A stretch of DNA of 64,000 nucleotides, taken from assembly GCF_000600975.2 (NCBI RefSeq), contig NZ_KK088650.1:186001-250000 (forward strand), given 5' to 3'. Positions 28,835-37,288 of this stretch are shown one piece after another. Source of the DNA: Limimaricola hongkongensis DSM 17492. GTDB taxonomy: Bacteria; Pseudomonadota; Alphaproteobacteria; Rhodobacterales; Rhodobacteraceae. The notes below the pieces were generated by a model. The model was not told the origin of the DNA and did not search any database. It saw nothing but the letters and a program-made list of their open reading frames with translations. The translations under genes and the position numbers were made by a program. The stretch's first letter is position 1, and the number at the start of each line of letters is the position of its first letter.

Positions 28835-30331
28835 TCAGAAGTCGCGCGGGGCGTTGCCGTCCTGCCAGGGCTTCACGAGGTTGCCGAAACGGGTGAAGCG
28901 GCCCTCGAAGCTCAGATCGACCGAGCCGATCGGGCCGTGGCGCTGCTTGCCGATGATGACCTCGGCGCGGCCATGCAGGCGCTCCATCTCGTCCTGCCAG
29001 ACGGCCATCTTGTCCATCTCGTGGTCGCCGGGCTTCTCGCGTTCCTTGTAGTATTCCTCGCGGAACACGAACATCACCACGTCGGCATCCTGCTCGATCG
29101 AGCCGGATTCGCGCAGGTCCGACAGCTGCGGCCGCTTGTCCTCGCGGCTTTCCACCTGGCGCGACAGCTGCGACAGCGCGACCACGGGAATGTCGAGCTC
29201 CTTGGCGATGGCCTTGAGGCCCTGGGAGATCTCGGAGATCTCGTTGACGCGGTTGTCGCCCTTGCCGGTGCCCTTCACCAGCTGCAGATAGTCGACGAAC
29301 AGCGCGTCGAGCCCATGCGTCCGCTTGAGCCGCCGCGCCCGCGCCGCGAGCTGGGAAATCGGCAGGGCAGGTGTGTCGTCGATATAGAGCGGGCAGCTTT
29401 CGAGCTGCTTTGCGGCATCGACGAAGCGGCGGAACTCGGCCTCGGTCATGTCGCCGCGGCGGATCTGCTCGGACGGCACCTCGGAGGCCTCCGACAGGAT
29501 ACGCGCGGCGAGCTGTTCGGCCGACATCTCCAGTGAATAGAAGCCGACGACGCCGCCATTGACCGCGCCTTCGGTGCCGTCATGCGTCATGCCGCGCTTG
29601 TAGGCCTTGGCGATGTTGAAGGCGATGTTGGTCGCCAGCGACGTCTTGCCCATCGAGGGACGCCCGGCGAGGATCAGAAGGTCCGAACGGTGCAGGCCGC
29701 CGAGCTTCTTGTCGAGATCGACGAGGCCGGTGGAGACACCGGCGAGACCGCCATCGCGTTGATAGGCGGCGTTGGCCACCTTCACCGCGTCGGTGACGGC
29801 GCGCAGGAAGGACTGGAAGCCCGACTCCGAGCTGCCCTGCTCGGCCAGCTTGTAGAGCTTCTGCTCGGCCTCGACGATCTGCTCCTTGGGCTCCGACGAC
29901 ACCTCGACCTTGGCGGCGCGGTCGGCGATGTCGCGGCCCAGACCGATCAGCTCGCGGCGAATCGCGAGGTCGTAGATCATCTGCGCGTAGTCGCGCGCGG
30001 CAAAGCCCGAGATCGCGGCGCCGGCGAGGCGCGCCAGATAGGCCGGGCCGCCGAGCTCCTTGAGCCCCTCGTCGTCTTCGAGAAAGGTCTTGAGCGTCAC
30101 CGGCGAGGCGAGCGCGTTCTTGGCGATACGCTGGGCCGCGACGTCGAAGATGCGGGCGTGAACCGGATCGTAGAAGTGATCCTTCGACACGATCATCGCG
30201 ATCCGGTCGAACACGTCGTTATTGGTCAGGATCGCGCCCAGAAGCTGCTGCTCGGCCTCGATCGAATGCGGCATCTGGTCCGGTTTCGCCTCTTCGAGCG
30301 CGCCCGGACGGAATGTCGTGATCTCGTTCAT
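28835..30331 (-). CDS. dnaB: Replicative DNA helicase DnaB
   Basis: A 498-aa hexameric helicase that unwinds the replication fork. The N-terminal DnaB_N domain starts MPHSIEAEQQLLGAIL. The RecA-like domain has Walker A as AGRPSMGKTSLA, FYSLEMSAEQLAARIL, Walker B as DALFVDYLQLV, and ELDIPVVALSQLSRQVE with REDKRPQLSDLRESGSIEQD. ATG 30331 is chosen; the frame is open further upstream but Arg-rich and not conserved in character. It ends four bases from cueR on the other strand. A DnaA-box-like 9-mer lies about 90 bases upstream. Confidence 0.95.
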   Translation of the reverse strand: MNEITTFRPGALEEAKPDQMPHSIEAEQQLLGAILTNNDVFDRIAMIVSKDHFYDPVHARIFDVAAQRIAKNALASPVTLKTFLEDDEGLKELGGPAYLARLAGAAISGFAARDYAQMIYDLAIRRELIGLGRDIADRAAKVEVSSEPKEQIVEAEQKLYKLAEQGSSESGFQSFLRAVTDAVKVANAAYQRDGGLAGVSTGLVDLDKKLGGLHRSDLLILAGRPSMGKTSLATNIAFNIAKAYKRGMTHDGTEGAVNGGVVGFYSLEMSAEQLAARILSEASEVPSEQIRRGDMTEAEFRRFVDAAKQLESCPLYIDDTPALPISQLAARARRLKRTHGLDALFVDYLQLVKGTGKGDNRVNEISEISQGLKAIAKELDIPVVALSQLSRQVESREDKRPQLSDLRESGSIEQDADVVMFVFREEYYKEREKPGDHEMDKMAVWQDEMERLHGRAEVIIGKQRHGPIGSVDLSFEGRFTRFGNLVKPWQDGNAPRDF

Positions 30332-30421
30332 CGCTGCTACCCCTTGGCCCGCGCGCCGTGCCCGCGACGCGTATCGCCGCTGATAGACAACGACGGGGCG
30401 GGGACGCAACTTGTATAAGGC

Positions 30422-30430
30422 TGTGGATAA
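30422..30430 (-). promoter_or_regulatory. Consensus DnaA box upstream of dnaB
   Basis: On the minus strand the nine bases read TTATCCACA, an exact match to the DnaA box. It lies in the 210-base dnaB-pyrE gap, 91 bases before the dnaB start and in the dnaB direction. A second partial match (CTCCACAGG) is adjacent. One box does not make an origin, but it could link dnaB expression to DnaA. Confidence 0.5.
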
Positions 30431-30541
30431 CCTGTGGAGACGCCGCGCCCTGCCATATCTTGGCGCGGTCGCGGGGTTCAGGTCAACATCTTGTTTACGT
30501 AAGGGCAGGCGGGTCGGCTATTCCAAGCCGACCGTCACCTC

Positions 30542-31219
30542 TCAGCCACGCGCCGCGGCCCATCCGGCGGGGTTGCGCAGGTAGCGCTCCACCTCGTCGA
30601 GGGTGGCCGCGTCGAAGGCCTCGCTGCTTCGCGCCTCGGCCAGGACGTCCCACCAGGTGCACAGGTGAATGAGCCCGATGCCATGTTCGGCGAGGGATTC
30701 CGTCACGCCTTCGAAGATGCCGTAATAGAAGATGACGGCGGTCCAGTCGCAGGTCGCGCCGGTGTCGCGGATCGCCTCGACGAAGCTCAGCTTGGAGCCG
30801 CCATCGGTGGTCAGATCCTCGACCAGAAGCGCGCGCTGGCCTTCGCTCATCGCGCCCTCGATCCGGGCGTTGCGGCCATAGCCTTTCGGCTTCTTGCGCA
30901 CATAGCTCATCGGCAGCGCCATGCGCTCGGCCACCATGGCGGCAAAGGGAATGCCCGCCGTCTCGCCGCCCGCAATGTTGTCGAACGCCTCGAAGCCCGC
31001 CTCGCGCATGATCTGGATGCTGAGGAAATCCATCACCGTGGCGCGGATCCGCGGGAAGGAAATGAGCTTGCGGCAATCGACATAGGTGGGCGCCTGCTTG
31101 CCGGAGGCATGGGTGAAGGGCTCGGTCGCGTTGAACTGGACCGCGCCGATCTCCAGCAGCATGCGCGCGGTCAGCCGCGCGATCTCGTCCTTCGGGGGGT
31201 AGCCGGTGGGAATCATCAT
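30542..31219 (-). CDS. pyrE: Orotate phosphoribosyltransferase PyrE
   Basis: A 225-aa type I phosphoribosyltransferase joining orotate to PRPP in pyrimidine synthesis. The PRPP-binding loop is [17 protein letters not shown], followed by [32 protein letters not shown] is the conserved orotate-binding N-terminal segment. ATG 31219 and ATG 31216 are adjacent and either may be used. It is 19 bases downstream of pyrC, forming a pyrCE pair. Confidence 0.95.
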   Translation of the reverse strand: MMIPTGYPPKDEIARLTARMLLEIGAVQFNATEPFTHASGKQAPTYVDCRKLISFPRIRATVMDFLSIQIMREAGFEAFDNIAGGETAGIPFAAMVAERMALPMSYVRKKPKGYGRNARIEGAMSEGQRALLVEDLTTDGGSKLSFVEAIRDTGATCDWTAVIFYYGIFEGVTESLAEHGIGLIHLCTWWDVLAEARSSEAFDAATLDEVERYLRNPAGWAAARG

Positions 31220-31238
31220 TGTCTCTTTGTCGTGAGGG

Positions 31239-32291
31239 TCAGTCTTCGACGCGCCAGTGCAGCGCGAATCCGGGATCGAACACGGTCACGGGGCCGTCGC
31301 CGGTCTCGATCCGCTCGGGGTAGGTGACGGGCGCGCCCTTGACCAAGGTGATCGTGTCGTCATTGACCGGCAGCTTGTAGAAACGCGGCCCGTTGAGCGA
31401 GGCAAAGGCTTCGAGATGGTTCAGCCGACCCGCGGCCTCGAACACCTCGGCCAGGCAGGACATGGTGTTGGGCGCGGTGAAGATGCCCGCGCAGCCGCAG
31501 GGCTGCAGCTTGGCCGGATCGCTGTGCGGCGCGCTGTCGGTGCCGAGGAAGAACCGCGGATCGCCCGAGACGGCGGCCTGCACCAGCGCCACGCGGTGGC
31601 GTTCGCGCTTGGCCACCGGCAGGCAGTAGTAATGCGGCTTGATGCCGCCCGCGAGGATGTGGTTGCGGTTGATGATCAGGTGATGCGTGGTGATCGTCGC
31701 GGCGAGGTTGCGCGGGCTGTCGCGCACGTAATCCACCGCGTCGGCGGTCGTGACGTGCTCCATGACGACGCGCAGATCCGGCACCTTGCGGCGCAGCGGC
31801 TTGAGCACGCGGTCGATGAACACCGCCTCGCGGTCGAAGATGTCGACAGTGCCGTCGGTCACCTCGCCATGCACGCAAAGCGGCATGCCGATTTCGGCCA
31901 TCGTCTCCAGCACCGGGCGCACGCGGTCGAAATCGCGCACGCCGGAGGCGGAGTTGGTGGTCGCCCCCGCCGGGTAGAGCTTCACCGCGGTGGCGATGCC
32001 GTCGCGATGGGCCTGGCGCACATCCTCGGGGTCGGTGTCCTCGGTCAGGTAAAGCGTCATTAGCGGCGTGAAGCGGCTGCCTTCGGGCAGGGCGGCGCGG
32101 ATGCGGTCGCGATAGGCGGCGGCCTGCTGGGCGGTGACCACGGGCGGCACGAGGTTGGGCATGATGATGGCGCGGCCGAAATGGCGGGCGCTTTCGGGCG
32201 CCACGGCGTCGAGCATCGCGCCGTCGCGCAGATGCAGGTGCCAGTCATCGGGGCGGCGGAGGGTGATCCGGGTGGGGCGTGCGTCTTTCAT
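31239..32291 (-). CDS. pyrC: Dihydroorotase PyrC (class II)
   Basis: A 350-aa zinc amidohydrolase cyclising carbamoyl aspartate to dihydroorotate. The metal-binding HxH is in [17 protein letters not shown]. Others are [20 protein letters not shown] (carbamylated Lys), [20 protein letters not shown] and [10 protein letters not shown] with the catalytic Asp. The length is the E. coli-type class II size. It sits upstream of pyrE with a short gap. Confidence 0.96.
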   Translation of the reverse strand: MKDARPTRITLRRPDDWHLHLRDGAMLDAVAPESARHFGRAIIMPNLVPPVVTAQQAAAYRDRIRAALPEGSRFTPLMTLYLTEDTDPEDVRQAHRDGIATAVKLYPAGATTNSASGVRDFDRVRPVLETMAEIGMPLCVHGEVTDGTVDIFDREAVFIDRVLKPLRRKVPDLRVVMEHVTTADAVDYVRDSPRNLAATITTHHLIINRNHILAGGIKPHYYCLPVAKRERHRVALVQAAVSGDPRFFLGTDSAPHSDPAKLQPCGCAGIFTAPNTMSCLAEVFEAAGRLNHLEAFASLNGPRFYKLPVNDDTITLVKGAPVTYPERIETGDGPVTVFDPGFALHWRVED

Positions 32292-32354
32292 GGGCGTTGT
32301 CCTACACCGGCCCGCCGGGCCTGACCATAGGTCACGGGCCGCCCGGCCGCCGGG

Positions 32355-33308
32355 TCAGCCGGCGCGCGACACCGGGCCCGCCGGACGGGGCCGGGCCACC
32401 GGCGGGGTCTTGAGCTTCGAGGCGAAATGCTGCGCCTCGGAGGTGGTGAGCCCGTGGCGGCACAGCCGTTCGGCGCGGCCCGGATGGCCGCTCTGTTCGA
32501 GCTGGCGCAGCAGGCCGCGCAGATACAGCGCATTGTCGCGCCGCGCCCGCCAGATCCGGGCAAAGGCCGCGCGGTCGAGCCGGTCCTCCATCGCCAGCTC
32601 CAGAAGCGGCGCGAGCGCGCCGGCCTGTTCGAGGATGGGGTCGAGCCGGCTGCCGGCATGGGCGGCGCGCAGCCGCGCGACATTGCTCCGGCGAAACAGC
32701 GCGGCATGGACCGCGTCGGCGGCGTGGTTGGGGTCGAAGATCACGGTGACGCGCTCGGCCGCCTCGGCCATGTCGGGCGCATAGCCGTAGCGGCTGTTGA
32801 AATCGAGCCGTCGCGCGGCGAGATGGCGCCGGTCCCAGCCCGCGATCTCGGGATCGAGCGTGGCGACCGGGCGCAGCGCCAGCACCCGCGCGCCGGGCGA
32901 GGCGACCGAATAGGCGGCGGCGGCATAGCCGGTTTCGTGGTGACCGAAGAACAGCACCCGCTCGAAATCCTCGAAGAAGCCCTCATCCACCAGCCGGTCG
33001 ACATAGCCCCAGACGCGCGGCGCGCGAAACCAGCCTGGCCCGTCCGAGATCAGCACCAGGACCGACCAGCCCATGCGCGTGGCCATCTCGAAGCCGCGGG
33101 GCCGGGCGCCGGGCCTGCGCCGGATCTGGTCGCGGGTCTCGAAGCTGACCATGAGCCGCGGCCCGGCATCGATGAACAGCGCCGCGTGACCGGGGCCGAG
33201 CCGTTCGTAATAGCCATGCTCCTCGCCGATCCGGTCGAGACTTGCCTGCCAGTCGTCGACGGGCAGGCCGCTCAGATCGGTTTCCAGATCAGGCAACATT
33301 TCGGTCAT
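32355..33308 (-). CDS. Conserved-looking protein of unknown function, alpha/beta-hydrolase-like but without the nucleophile
   Basis: A 317-aa soluble protein. ATG 33308 follows GGAG six bases upstream. The centre VLFFGHHETGYAAAAYSVA and VLALRPVATLDPEIAGWD look like the nucleophile elbow and next strand of an alpha/beta hydrolase (GxSxGGY-A, then a P-x-x-x-L-D-P phrase). The expected Ser is His and the first Gly of the GG pair is Thr, so hydrolase activity is doubtful. I recall Roseobacter proteins of this kind being labelled PAPS reductase, but no CC or CxxC motif of that family is present. It follows its own direction and is not clearly in an operon. Confidence 0.65.
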   Translation of the reverse strand: MTEMLPDLETDLSGLPVDDWQASLDRIGEEHGYYERLGPGHAALFIDAGPRLMVSFETRDQIRRRPGARPRGFEMATRMGWSVLVLISDGPGWFRAPRVWGYVDRLVDEGFFEDFERVLFFGHHETGYAAAAYSVASPGARVLALRPVATLDPEIAGWDRRHLAARRLDFNSRYGYAPDMAEAAERVTVIFDPNHAADAVHAALFRRSNVARLRAAHAGSRLDPILEQAGALAPLLELAMEDRLDRAAFARIWRARRDNALYLRGLLRQLEQSGHPGRAERLCRHGLTTSEAQHFASKLKTPPVARPRPAGPVSRAG

Positions 33309-33552
33309 CTGGCGCTCCAAGTCGCGAGGCCGCGATGCGCGGTCCCCTGGCTTGTTAAAATCCTGCGCGAATACGGCGGAAATTGGCAAGGGCGGTGCTC
33401 TTTTTCCGTCTGTTTTCGTGCAGCCGCAGCCGATGGCAGCGGCGTGTTATTGCATAGCATGGCCCCGCCGGGATCCATGGCGCGGCTGTCCGCGTTGCAC
33501 CGGCAATGCCTGTCCCGCCGCGAGGCGCAGGGCGGCCCGAGAGGAGAAATTC

Positions 33553-35631
33553 ATGAAACGAAGCTATCGCACCACCACGGCGCTGGCAGCCGGCCTGTCG
33601 CTGATGCTGCCGCATCTCGCCCCGATTGCCGCGGCCCAGCAATCGGGCGGGGCGCTGTATTGTCTTGATGGCGACACGCCGCCTTGCGACGACGAAGCCG
33701 TGACGCAGGGTGTGCCCCTGGCCGATCTGAAGCCCAAGGTGCTTCAGCGACTTGCCGAATCCGGCGAGATCGACGCCGAGGCCGCGGCGCAGGCCGGGCT
33801 CGATTTCGAGCTGTTGACCAGCGGCGATCGCAAGGCGATCCGCCAATCCCTGCGCGCGCTGCGCGGCGATGCGGATGATGCGGTTTCCGACCTCACCGAC
33901 GCCGTGGAAGACGCCGCCGAAGCCGCGACGTCCGAGGTTCGGGCCGGTGCGGACGAGGCGCAGGCCGCGACCGAGGCCGCCGAAGCCGAAGCTGCCGCCG
34001 CAGCCGAGGCGCAGGCTGCCGCCGAGGCGGAACAGAAAGCCGCTGCCAAGGCCGAGGAGAAGGCCGCGAAGAAGGCCGCGCGCAAAGCTGAAAAGCAGGC
34101 CGAGGTCGAAGCACAGGCCGCCGAAGAGGCGGCGCGCGAAGCCGAACTGCAGGCCGAGGCGGACGCTCAGGCCCAAGCCGAGGCAGACGCTGCCGCACAG
34201 GCGGAGCAGCAGGCCGTGGAGCAGGCCGAGGCGGAGGCCCAAGCCGAGGCAGACGCTCAGGCCGAGGCCGAAGCCGAAGCTCAGGCTGCTGCCAAAGCGG
34301 AGCAGAAGGCCGCCGACAAGGCCGCGCGCAAGGCTGAAAAGCAGGCCGAGGTCGAAGCGCAGGCCGCCGCTGCCGCCGAGGCGGAACAGCAGGCCGCCGA
34401 AACCGCCGAGGCGGATTCCGACGCCGAGGCGACCGATGAGACCGCGGCGGGCAAGCTGACCAAGGAAGAGCGCGCCGAACGCCGCGCGAAGCGCGAAGCG
34501 CGCCGGGCCGAGCGCCGGGCCGAGCGCGACGACGTCGACCCGACCGCCGATGAGCCGCAGACATCCGTGGCCGCCGCCGCGTCGGACGAATCCGCCGCCG
34601 CCGAGGTCACCGAGACCGAGATCGACGAGGAGAACTCGCGCCAGAGCGACGAGGAATTCGAGGCCGAGGTCGGTGCCGAGGCGAACGCCGAGGCCGAAGC
34701 CCAGCAGGAAGCCAGGAAGGACAAGGATGACGGGCTGTCGGATTTCCAGAAGGCCCTGATGCTCGGCATCGGCGCCGTGGCCGTCGGCTCGCTTTTGAAC
34801 AATGGCCGCGAGGTCGTGGCCAATACCGGCGACCGGGTCGTGGTCGAGGGCGATGACGGGCTCGAGATCTACCGCGACGACGACGCGCTCTTGCGCCAGC
34901 CCGGCGCCGAGATCCGCACCGAGAGCTTCGATGACGGCTCCAGCCGCACCACGCTCACCCGCGAGGACGGCACCAAGGTGGTGACGATCCGCGACGCGCA
35001 GGGCCGCGTGCTGCGCCGCAGCCGGGTCTTTGCCGACGGCACCGAGATCGAGCTGTTCGACGATCTCGCGCAGTCCGAGCCGGTCGATGTGCGCAGCCTG
35101 CGCGAAGCGGAACCGGCGCCGGTCACGCTGACCACCGCGGAGGCCGACCGCGCGGCGCTGATCGAGGCGCTGCGCGCCGAGGCGGCGGTCGATACGGGCC
35201 GCAACTACAGCCTGCGGCAGGTGCGCGAGATCGAAGCGGTGCGCGCGCTCGTGCCGGCCATCGATCTCGACACGCTGACCTTTGCCACCGGTTCGGCGGC
35301 GCTGCGCCCCGAGCAGGCCGCGACGCTGGTGGATCTGGGGCTCGCGATCGAGGACCGGCTGGCCGAGAACCCGCGCGAGGTGTTCTTGATCGAAGGGCAC
35401 ACCGATGCCGTGGGCAATGACGCCTACAACCTCGCCTTGTCGGATCGCCGTGCCGAAACCGTGGCGCTGGCGCTGACCGAAACCTTCGACATCCCGCCCG
35501 AGAACCTCGTGGTGCAGGGCTATGGCGAACGGTTCCTGAAGATCGAGGATGAGGGCGACGTGCAGGCCAACCGCCGCGCCACCGTGCGCCGGATCACGCC
35601 GCTGCTGCAGCAGGTGGCCTCGGCGCAGTAA
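33553..35631 (+). CDS. OmpA-family outer-membrane protein with a long Ala/Glu/Lys-rich coiled-coil region
   Basis: A 692-aa exported protein. The signal peptide RTTTALAAGLSLMLPHLAPI ends near AAAQQ. Residues about 120-330 are almost only Ala, Glu, Gln, Lys and Arg, with two near-copies of a 28-residue block containing KAARKAEKQAEVEAQAA, and are probably a long helix or coiled coil. Residues about 395-410 (GIGAVAVGSLL) are a weakly hydrophobic Gly-rich segment. The C-terminal OmpA domain begins near 572 (LDTLTFATGSAALRPEQ) with peptidoglycan-binding FLIEGHTDAVGNDAYNLALS and RR near the end. GAGGAGA precedes ATG 33553. It probably tethers the outer membrane to peptidoglycan across the periplasm. 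Confidence 0.88.
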   Translation: MKRSYRTTTALAAGLSLMLPHLAPIAAAQQSGGALYCLDGDTPPCDDEAVTQGVPLADLKPKVLQRLAESGEIDAEAAAQAGLDFELLTSGDRKAIRQSLRALRGDADDAVSDLTDAVEDAAEAATSEVRAGADEAQAATEAAEAEAAAAAEAQAAAEAEQKAAAKAEEKAAKKAARKAEKQAEVEAQAAEEAAREAELQAEADAQAQAEADAAAQAEQQAVEQAEAEAQAEADAQAEAEAEAQAAAKAEQKAADKAARKAEKQAEVEAQAAAAAEAEQQAAETAEADSDAEATDETAAGKLTKEERAERRAKREARRAERRAERDDVDPTADEPQTSVAAAASDESAAAEVTETEIDEENSRQSDEEFEAEVGAEANAEAEAQQEARKDKDDGLSDFQKALMLGIGAVAVGSLLNNGREVVANTGDRVVVEGDDGLEIYRDDDALLRQPGAEIRTESFDDGSSRTTLTREDGTKVVTIRDAQGRVLRRSRVFADGTEIELFDDLAQSEPVDVRSLREAEPAPVTLTTAEADRAALIEALRAEAAVDTGRNYSLRQVREIEAVRALVPAIDLDTLTFATGSAALRPEQAATLVDLGLAIEDRLAENPREVFLIEGHTDAVGNDAYNLALSDRRAETVALALTETFDIPPENLVVQGYGERFLKIEDEGDVQANRRATVRRITPLLQQVASAQ
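34036..34378 (+). repeat. Imperfect internal repeats in the OmpA-family gene
   Basis: Two blocks of about 85-90 bases, around 34036-34126 and 34289-34378, encode nearly the same residues and differ at only a few third positions; between them are shorter GCC-GAG-GC(C/T)-rich units. The similarity at DNA level suggests recent internal duplication and a length-variable region. Confidence 0.7.
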
Positions 35632-35656
35632 GGCCCCGGCCTGACATGAGAGGATG

Positions 35657-35682
35657 ACGGGCCGCCCTTCGGGGCGGCCCGT
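35657..35682 (+). terminator. Terminator hairpin after the OmpA-family gene
   Basis: An 11-bp perfect stem, ACGGGCCGCCC with its complement, closes a TTCG tetraloop (35668-35671), 25 bases after the stop. The T-run is weak (a TTT at 35688-35690), but stem and loop are very stable. From here to 35835 I see nothing else, only GC-rich sequence. Confidence 0.72.
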
Positions 35683-35835
35683 TCGCGTTTGCGGGCGACG
35701 GCGCAGCGGCGGGGGAGGCTGGCGGGCCCTGCCGTGCGCCATGCGCCGGGCGCCGGGGGCGTCGACGGGCCCGCCATCATGCGCCGGGCGCCGGTGGGGC
35801 ATGGTGGCCCTGCGCGGCTTCGGCGGGCCGGGACG

Positions 35836-35860
35836 AAAAAGGCCGCCCCGAAGGGCGGCC
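35836..35860 (-). terminator. Rho-independent terminator of infC
   Basis: An eight-bp stem (35841-35848 with 35853-35860) closes a CGAA loop; the A-run 35836-35840 gives five Ts on the minus strand. It lies 30 bases after the infC stop. Confidence 0.82.
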
Positions 35861-35889
35861 TCTGGCATCGGCGGCTTGGCACGACGCGG

Positions 35890-36435
35890 TTATTTCTGGC
35901 TCGGCCCGATCATCATGACCATCTGGCGGCCTTCCATCTTGGGCATGTTCTCGACCTTGCCGATCTCGGAGACGTCGCTGGCGACGCGCTGCAAAAGCTC
36001 GCGGCCCAGTTCCTGGTGCGCCATCTCGCGGCCGCGGAAGCGCAGCGTGACCTTCACCTTGTCGCCCGCCTCGAGAAACTTCAGGACGTTCCGCATCTTC
36101 ACGTCGTAATCATTCGTGTCGGTGTTGGGGCGGAACTTGACCTCCTTGATTTCAAAGGTCTTCTGGTTCTTGCGGGCCTCGGCCTCTTTCTTCTGGGTCT
36201 CGTATTTGAACTTGCCGAAATCCATGATCTTGCAGACCGGCGGCGCGGCGTTGGGCGAGATCTCGACGAGGTCGAGACCGGCCTCTTCGGCGAGAGCCAG
36301 GCCACGCTCGGGGCTGACGACGCCGATGTTTTCGCCGTTCTGTCCGATCAGTCGGATTTCGGCCACGCGGATACGATCGTTGACGCGGGGGCCGGTGTCG
36401 CGCGTTGGCGGCGCGTTATGAGGTCTGCGGGCTAT
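35890..36435 (-). CDS. infC: Translation initiation factor IF-3, apparent AUA start codon
   Basis: A 181-aa factor that binds the 30S subunit and checks start codons. The N-domain has [18 protein letters not shown], the lysine-rich linker [11 protein letters not shown], and the C-domain [19 protein letters not shown] and [11 protein letters not shown]. No ATG, GTG or TTG in frame gives the usual 180-aa length. ATA at 36433-36435 does, and AAGGA at 36444-36448 sits eight bases before it. Non-AUG starts (AUU, AUC) in infC are known to let IF-3 repress its own translation; AUA fits that logic. Longer in-frame starts upstream would run into the divergent gene. Confidence 0.9.
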   Translation of the reverse strand: MARRPHNAPPTRDTGPRVNDRIRVAEIRLIGQNGENIGVVSPERGLALAEEAGLDLVEISPNAAPPVCKIMDFGKFKYETQKKEAEARKNQKTFEIKEVKFRPNTDTNDYDVKMRNVLKFLEAGDKVKVTLRFRGREMAHQELGRELLQRVASDVSEIGKVENMPKMEGRQMVMMIGPSQK

Positions 36436-36613
36436 GGTGCAAGTCCTTCGGTTGTTCGATTGGCTGGTCGAAAGGTAGTCGCCCCGGTAGAGCGTTTCAA
36501 GCCGCAAAACAAGGGCGGAACGCCATCCGAATGCGGCCCGCGACATGGCTTCTGCTGCCGCGCGTGCTATGACATCGGGCAAAGCTTCAGGAATTTCAGC
36601 AAGGATGAGCACA

Positions 36614-37186
36614 ATGATGAAGATACTCGGTATCGTCGCCGCCGCGGTGCTCGCGGTGATCGTGGTGACCACGCTTTGGGGGGGCGACGAGACGGAGCTG
36701 TCGACCGGCGACGACGACATCGGCCAGCTGGCCGAAACGCCCACCGCCGATATCGGCGACGAGGGCGAGGGCGAGATCAACCCCGATCCGGTCGAGGACA
36801 TGGGCGAGGAGCCGGTGCCGGCGATCGACCAGCCCACCACCGAGGCGCTGACCGACGAAGTCGAGGAAGAGACCGTGCCCGCCCCCGAAGGCAATGAGCC
36901 GACGATCCTCATGGACGATGTCAACCGCGCCGAGGAGGTCGAGGAGGCCGCCGAGGACGCCGCGGGAACCGAGGCCGCGGGCACCAATGAGGGGCTCGCC
37001 ATTCTCGAAGAGGCGCTGCGCCCCGAAAGCTTCGATTACGAGGCCGTGCAGCAGGCGATCTCCGACAGCGCGCTCGAGCAGGACCGCAAGGACCAGCTGG
37101 CCACGGCGCTGGAGCGGGCCCGCCGCTATCCCGCGATCCGCGATTCGCTTCTGGAGGACATTCGCGTCGAGCTGGGCGTCGAGTGA
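36614..37186 (+). CDS. Acidic membrane-anchored protein of unknown function
   Basis: A 190-aa protein with one N-terminal membrane segment ([19 protein letters not shown]) acting as signal anchor. About 110 residues follow that are rich in Glu, Asp, Pro and Thr and probably disordered. The C-terminal part is helical ([37 protein letters not shown]). It probably sits in the periplasm, tethered to the inner membrane. ATG 36614 is chosen because AAGGA at 36601-36605 is eight bases before it; ATG 36605 overlaps that site. It is divergent from infC. I do not recognise the family. Confidence 0.75.
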   Translation: MMKILGIVAAAVLAVIVVTTLWGGDETELSTGDDDIGQLAETPTADIGDEGEGEINPDPVEDMGEEPVPAIDQPTTEALTDEVEEETVPAPEGNEPTILMDDVNRAEEVEEAAEDAAGTEAAGTNEGLAILEEALRPESFDYEAVQQAISDSALEQDRKDQLATALERARRYPAIRDSLLEDIRVELGVE

Positions 37187-37236
37187 TCCGCCCCCCGCGC
37201 GCCGCGTCGTCCGGACGCGCGGGGCCGCAAACGAAA

Positions 37237-37268
37237 ACGCCGCGCGGATCGCTCCGCGCGGCGTTTTT
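37237..37268. terminator. Bidirectional rho-independent terminator
   Basis: A 12-bp stem (37237-37248 with 37253-37264) closes a TCGC loop. It is flanked by AAAA at 37234-37237 and TTTTT at 37264-37268, so it can stop the rightward acidic-protein transcript and the leftward fpr transcript. Confidence 0.88.
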
Positions 37269-37288
37269 GTTCGGCGCTGACGGGCGGA

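Noticed and set aside
33355-35868. 837-aa open frame on the minus strand opposite the OmpA-family gene
   Set aside because: Its Leu/Gly/Arg repeats are the antisense of the Ala/Glu codons of the OmpA-family gene. That gene has a signal peptide, a ribosome-binding site and a recognised C-terminal domain; the minus frame has none.
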